DNA from: Mycobacterium sp. ENV421
Lineage (GTDB): Bacteria; Actinomycetota; Actinomycetes; Mycobacteriales; Mycobacteriaceae
Direction: 5' to 3'
NCBI RefSeq assembly: GCF_002887815.1
Contig: NZ_PDHO01000003.1
Location: forward strand, 186,001 to 250,000
Length of the DNA: 64,000 nt
Position 1 is the first letter of the stretch. The number at the start of each line of letters is the position of its first letter. This document shows, one piece after another, positions 60,950 to 64,000 of this stretch. A program made the translations under genes and the position numbers. The notes under the pieces are model-generated. The model saw only the letters and a program-made list of their open reading frames with translations. It did not search any database and was not told the DNA's origin.

Positions 60950-60976
60950 GAGGGGCACCCGATCAGGGTGCCCCTC
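60950..60976. terminator. Bidirectional terminator after hrpA
   Basis: GAGGGGCACCC-GATCA-GGGTGCCCCTC, perfect 11-bp stem with a 5-nt loop, nine bases after the hrpA stop and 19 bases from the stop of the convergent small gene. Confidence 0.8.
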
Positions 60977-60995
60977 CCATGGAGTTCGTTGTCGA

Positions 60996-61163
60996 TCAAC
61001 GACTTCCATGCACAGTTGTGTCTACATGGGGCGCGGTCGCCGTCGGGCCGATGTTGTTGACCCAGTCGTTGTGACCGAGGTCGGCCTGGGCGGGTCCGGC
61101 GAGGCCGAGAACGGCTGCGGTCATCGCGCCTGCGATCGCTGTGGTGATGGCGTACTTCTTCAT
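60996..61163 (-). CDS. Small secreted protein (55 residues)
   Basis: ATG at 61163 with GGGAAAGAG upstream. Signal peptide MKKYAITTAIAGAMTAAVLG, cleavage after AQA/D; the mature ~28 residues (DLGHNDWVNNIGPTATAPHV onward) are Asn/His-containing. Frame and signal are clean, and the terminator at 60950 serves its 3' end. Function unknown; similar tiny exported peptides occur in many mycobacteria. Confidence 0.65.
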   Translation of the reverse strand: MKKYAITTAIAGAMTAAVLGLAGPAQADLGHNDWVNNIGPTATAPHVDTTVHGSR

Positions 61164-61440
61164 TTCTCTTTCCCTCTTCCTCTGCGCCCGTCAGTGGGGG
61201 TTTCCGGTGCGCTGACTGTGTTAACGCCGCGTTAGGGCGCGGTAATTCCGCTGGCAGCAGATGATCGCCGGTTGGCAGAAATTGAGCGGTGTCCGCTGAT
61301 CGGGGGACAACTTATTCCCCCCGGGTATCCGCCGGCTGCCCGACAGACAATGCCGCTCGGATGCGAGACCGTTTAGGCACTGGCGAAACGCGAAGGCCGA
61401 CACCAACACAGTTGATGACGACGAAGAGGAAAACCCTGAG

Positions 61441-61671
61441 ATGACCACCATGACCTGGATGAAGCGATTCGCCGCCGGCAGCGCCCTGGCCGCCGGCTCC
61501 GCACTGTTCGCCTTCGGCTCCGCCACCGACGCCCTCGCCGAGAGCGGCTCCTTCAATGGCGGCCCGCACATGAACCAGCCCGGCCACCACCAGACCTTCC
61601 CCGGCCAGCACAACCAGCCGGTGCCCGGCTCCGTCGAGCACCACCATCACCAGTGGAACCACGCCGGCTAG
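61441..61671 (+). CDS. Small secreted histidine-rich protein
   Basis: 76 residues. Signal peptide MKRFAAGSALAAGSALFAFG (after a short MTTMTW lead) with cleavage after ALA/E. The mature ~43 residues hold nine His: GPHMNQPGHHQTFPGQHNQP, then EHHHHQWNH. His-rich exported peptides often bind Zn, Cu or Ni, but this is inference. The 277 bases between the two small secreted genes (61164-61440) are their divergent promoter region; I see no further gene there. Confidence 0.75.
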   Translation: MTTMTWMKRFAAGSALAAGSALFAFGSATDALAESGSFNGGPHMNQPGHHQTFPGQHNQPVPGSVEHHHHQWNHAG

Positions 61672-61694
61672 CGGGTCGCTCCTAGCATGGGGCG

Positions 61695-62705
61695 ATGGCC
61701 CCGATCGTGACGAAGCCCGTCGACCTGGTCCTGGCCGGCGGCGGCGTGAAAGGTATCGGCCTGGCCGGGGCCGTCGTCCGGCTGATGGAGGCCGGTTATC
61801 GGGCCCACCGCGTCGCCGGCTCGTCGGCCGGGTCGATCGTCGGCTCTATCGTGGCCGCGGCCGCGAAGAACGACCGGCTGACCCCCGCCGACGTCCGGGA
61901 TCTCGCGCTGAGCATCGACTACCGCAAGTTCCTGGACCCCGGCCCGGTCGAGCGGGTGCCGCTGCTCGGCGCAGGATGGGCCATCCTGCAGGGCACCGGC
62001 ATCTACCGGGGTGACTACGCGCACGATTTCATCGCCCACCAGCTCCGCGATCTCGGCGTCAGCACCTTCGGTGACCTTCGGCTCGACGACGACGAACTGC
62101 CTCCGGAACAGCGCTATCGGCTGGTGGTGACCGCGGCCGACGTGACGACGGGCCAGTTGGTTCGCCTGCCGTGGGACTACCAGCGGCTCTACGGCCTGGA
62201 CCCTGACGAACAACCGGTCGCCGATGCGGTGCGGGCGTCGATGTCGATTCCGTTCGTCTTCCGGCCGGTGACACTGACCAGCGCGACGGGCCGGGAATCA
62301 ACCCTCGTCGACGGCGGGCTGCTGTCGAACTACCCGATCGACTCGCTGGACCGCTGCGACGGGAAGAGACCCCGGTGGCCGACGCTCGGGGTGACGCTGC
62401 TGCCGGACCTGCCTGAGAACAACCACAAGGTGATCCCGGCGCTGGCCCCGCTGCGGCTGTTCGGCGGTCCGAGCCTCCTCGAGGACGTGATCACCACGAT
62501 CCTCGTCGGGCGCGACCAGGCCTACCTCAACCTGCCCTGGGTCAGTGCCAGGACCATCCGGGTGGATGCGACCGGTGTCGGTGTACTCGATTTCGAGATC
62601 AAGCAGCCGCAGATCGACGCCCTCTACACCGAGGGCTACGACGCGGCCACGTCGTTCCTGTCGACGTGGGACGAGCGCGCGTACCTCGAACGGTTCCGGT
62701 CCTAG
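61695..62705 (+). CDS. Patatin-like phospholipase
   Basis: 336 residues. Oxyanion-hole motif LAGGGVKGIGLAG, nucleophile Ser44 in VAGSSAGSIVG, and the catalytic Asp in STLVDGGLLSNYP, so the Ser-Asp dyad is complete. A central RASMSIPFVFRPVTL segment is typical. No signal peptide; membrane lipids from the cytosolic side are the likely substrate. It ends ten bases before a WS/DGAT gene, so lipid hydrolysis and resynthesis may be co-expressed. Confidence 0.91.
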   Translation: MAPIVTKPVDLVLAGGGVKGIGLAGAVVRLMEAGYRAHRVAGSSAGSIVGSIVAAAAKNDRLTPADVRDLALSIDYRKFLDPGPVERVPLLGAGWAILQGTGIYRGDYAHDFIAHQLRDLGVSTFGDLRLDDDELPPEQRYRLVVTAADVTTGQLVRLPWDYQRLYGLDPDEQPVADAVRASMSIPFVFRPVTLTSATGRESTLVDGGLLSNYPIDSLDRCDGKRPRWPTLGVTLLPDLPENNHKVIPALAPLRLFGGPSLLEDVITTILVGRDQAYLNLPWVSARTIRVDATGVGVLDFEIKQPQIDALYTEGYDAATSFLSTWDERAYLERFRS

Positions 62706-62715
62706 GCTGGCACGC

Positions 62716-63993
62716 GTGGGGCCCGATGACGCCGAAGCGCTCTCCGCTGATGACGCGCGCATTCTGCGCATGGAATCCGCGGCGATCACCGGCCACACGC
62801 TGAAACTGATCGTTCTGGAGCCCGGTGCGGGAGCGCTCGACATCGACGAGTTGCGCGCCTCGGTGGCCGCGCGCCTGCCGAGTCAGCCGCGCGCCACTCA
62901 CCGCGTGGACACCTCGGGACCCGATCCGCGATGGGTCCCTGCCCCCGACTTCGAGATCGCCGATCATGTCCGGCTTCGCACGGACAGCAACTGTGTCGGT
63001 CGGGAGGACCTGTGGCGCATCGTCAGCACGCTGATGGCAGAGCACCTCGATCGCAGCAGGCCGTTGTGGACCTTCGACGTCATCGGGCCACTGGCTGACG
63101 GTCGAGAAGCGATCGCAGCACGCATCCACCACGCGATGGCCGACGGCATCGCCGGCGTGCGGTTTCTGGAATCGGTGTTGTTCGATCCTCACCGCGACAG
63201 AGATGCGATGGGAAGGACTCCCGGACAACATGATTCACCCAGCGTGACGCCATTGAAAGAAGCCTGGCGAATGCCCTCGGCGCTGGTGCGCGAGCTGGGC
63301 CATCCCACAGGCGGTTCGCCGTTCGACCTATCCATCACCGTTGCGCGGGAGTTGGCCTTCTCGGTCGCTCCACTGGCCGAATCCAAGGCCATCGGCGCAT
63401 CGCGGCCCAACCCGGCAACCGTCAACGACGTCCTGCTGGCGGTCATCGCCGGTGGTCTGCGGCGCTGGTTGGGCGAATCCCGGGCGCGGGACCTGCGTGC
63501 CCAGATCCCGGTGAGTCTGCACCATCGCGGCGAAACCGGTCTGGGCAACCGCGACTCGTTCCTGAACATCGATCTGCCGCTGGCGGAAGCGGATTCGTTG
63601 GCCAGGCTGGACCGGATCAGCGCGCAGACGCGTGAGCGCAAGCGCCTCGATGACGCCGACGAGATGTACGACCTGTTCCATGTCCTGGGCTGCGTCCCGC
63701 ATCTGGAATCCGCGGTCCGCCGACTGGCCGGCAGCGCAGACGAATTCTGCCTGTCGATTTCCAACGTTCCCGGACCCCGCGACCCGGTTCACGTTGCGGG
63801 GCGCCGCGTTGCGCACCTCTTCTCGTCCTCGGAACCGGCCGCTCATCACGCGCTGCGGATTTCGGCGATCTCGTGTGCAGGCGACATGGGGATCGGGCTG
63901 TGTACCGATCCGAACGCGTTGCCCGACATCGCCGGGTTGGCGAGCCGCATCGACGCTGCCTACGAGCAATTGCGTGAAGCGGCTGGGATCTGA
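62716..63993 (+). CDS. WS/DGAT-family acyltransferase (wax ester/triacylglycerol synthase)
   Basis: 425 residues from GTG at 62716, somewhat short for the family (~460). The active-site motif HHAMADG (in IAARIHHAMADGIAG) is intact; PATVNDVLLAVIAGGLRRWL and DEFCLSISNVPGPRDPV are the C-terminal DUF1298 landmarks. It transfers acyl-CoA to diacylglycerol or fatty alcohol for storage lipid. Follows the patatin gene by ten bases. Confidence 0.9.
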   Translation: MGPDDAEALSADDARILRMESAAITGHTLKLIVLEPGAGALDIDELRASVAARLPSQPRATHRVDTSGPDPRWVPAPDFEIADHVRLRTDSNCVGREDLWRIVSTLMAEHLDRSRPLWTFDVIGPLADGREAIAARIHHAMADGIAGVRFLESVLFDPHRDRDAMGRTPGQHDSPSVTPLKEAWRMPSALVRELGHPTGGSPFDLSITVARELAFSVAPLAESKAIGASRPNPATVNDVLLAVIAGGLRRWLGESRARDLRAQIPVSLHHRGETGLGNRDSFLNIDLPLAEADSLARLDRISAQTRERKRLDDADEMYDLFHVLGCVPHLESAVRRLAGSADEFCLSISNVPGPRDPVHVAGRRVAHLFSSSEPAAHHALRISAISCAGDMGIGLCTDPNALPDIAGLASRIDAAYEQLREAAGI

Positions 63994-64000
63994 CGGCAGG

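Overview
This looks like a chromosomal window from a mycobacterium of the fast-growing, Mycolicibacterium type. The sequence is GC-rich with many GTG starts. It carries an MmpL transporter, an antigen 85 mycolyltransferase, a WS/DGAT acyltransferase, a cutinase, many short secreted proteins, F420/LLM-type oxidoreductases and a mycothiol-type isomerase family protein. I see no rRNA, tRNA, CRISPR array, insertion sequence or prophage. Coding density is very high and no gene-free stretch exceeds 300 bases.

Layout. 1-10.9 kb: a minus-strand run with a DEAD-box helicase cut by the window edge, a sulfite-oxidase-like molybdoenzyme, an MHS-type MFS transporter, a ThrE-like exporter, an unknown gene, and an MmpL transporter with its TetR regulator; a matching operator lies in front of both of the last two. 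10.9-15.4 kb: an L,D-transpeptidase/DUF1906 pair, then a nitroreductase-SDR-monooxygenase group containing a decayed alpha/beta hydrolase. 15.1-20.5 kb: an amidohydrolase / fused acyl-CoA dehydrogenase / amidohydrolase operon divergent from a TetR gene. 20.5-25.4 kb: TenA, a polysaccharide deacetylase, a double Lrp regulator, two LLM oxidoreductases and a MarR regulator.

25.4-27.1 kb holds the most striking locus: a flavin monooxygenase that closely resembles rifampicin monooxygenase (Rox), with an almost perfect rifamycin-associated element (RAE) in its leader and a MarR gene with a large palindromic operator on the other side. 27-32.4 kb: cutinase, an NAD(P)-binding protein, a second nitroreductase and a large LAL-type LuxR regulator. 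32.4-36.7 kb: a seven-gene operon led by an ECF sigma factor without a recognisable anti-sigma gene. 37-44.2 kb: Nudix, a nickel superoxide dismutase with its maturation protease in head-to-head arrangement, CsbD, cell-wall enzymes (SLT and M15), a mycothiol-type isomerase/DsbA pair and an antigen 85 paralogue.

44.3-48.4 kb is a complete N-acetylglucosamine PTS uptake and catabolism locus (nagA-nagB-EIIA divergent from nagE). 48.5-56.9 kb: small exported proteins, a TetR/SDR pair with two near-identical operators, an acyltransferase, an SGNH hydrolase, an S53 peptidase coupled to a membrane protein, and an APH(6)-like kinase coupled to a 47-residue membrane protein. 57-64 kb: the HrpA helicase, two small secreted proteins (one His-rich), a patatin phospholipase and a WS/DGAT. 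The main themes are envelope and lipid remodelling, xenobiotic oxidation/reduction under many local regulators, and probable rifamycin defence.
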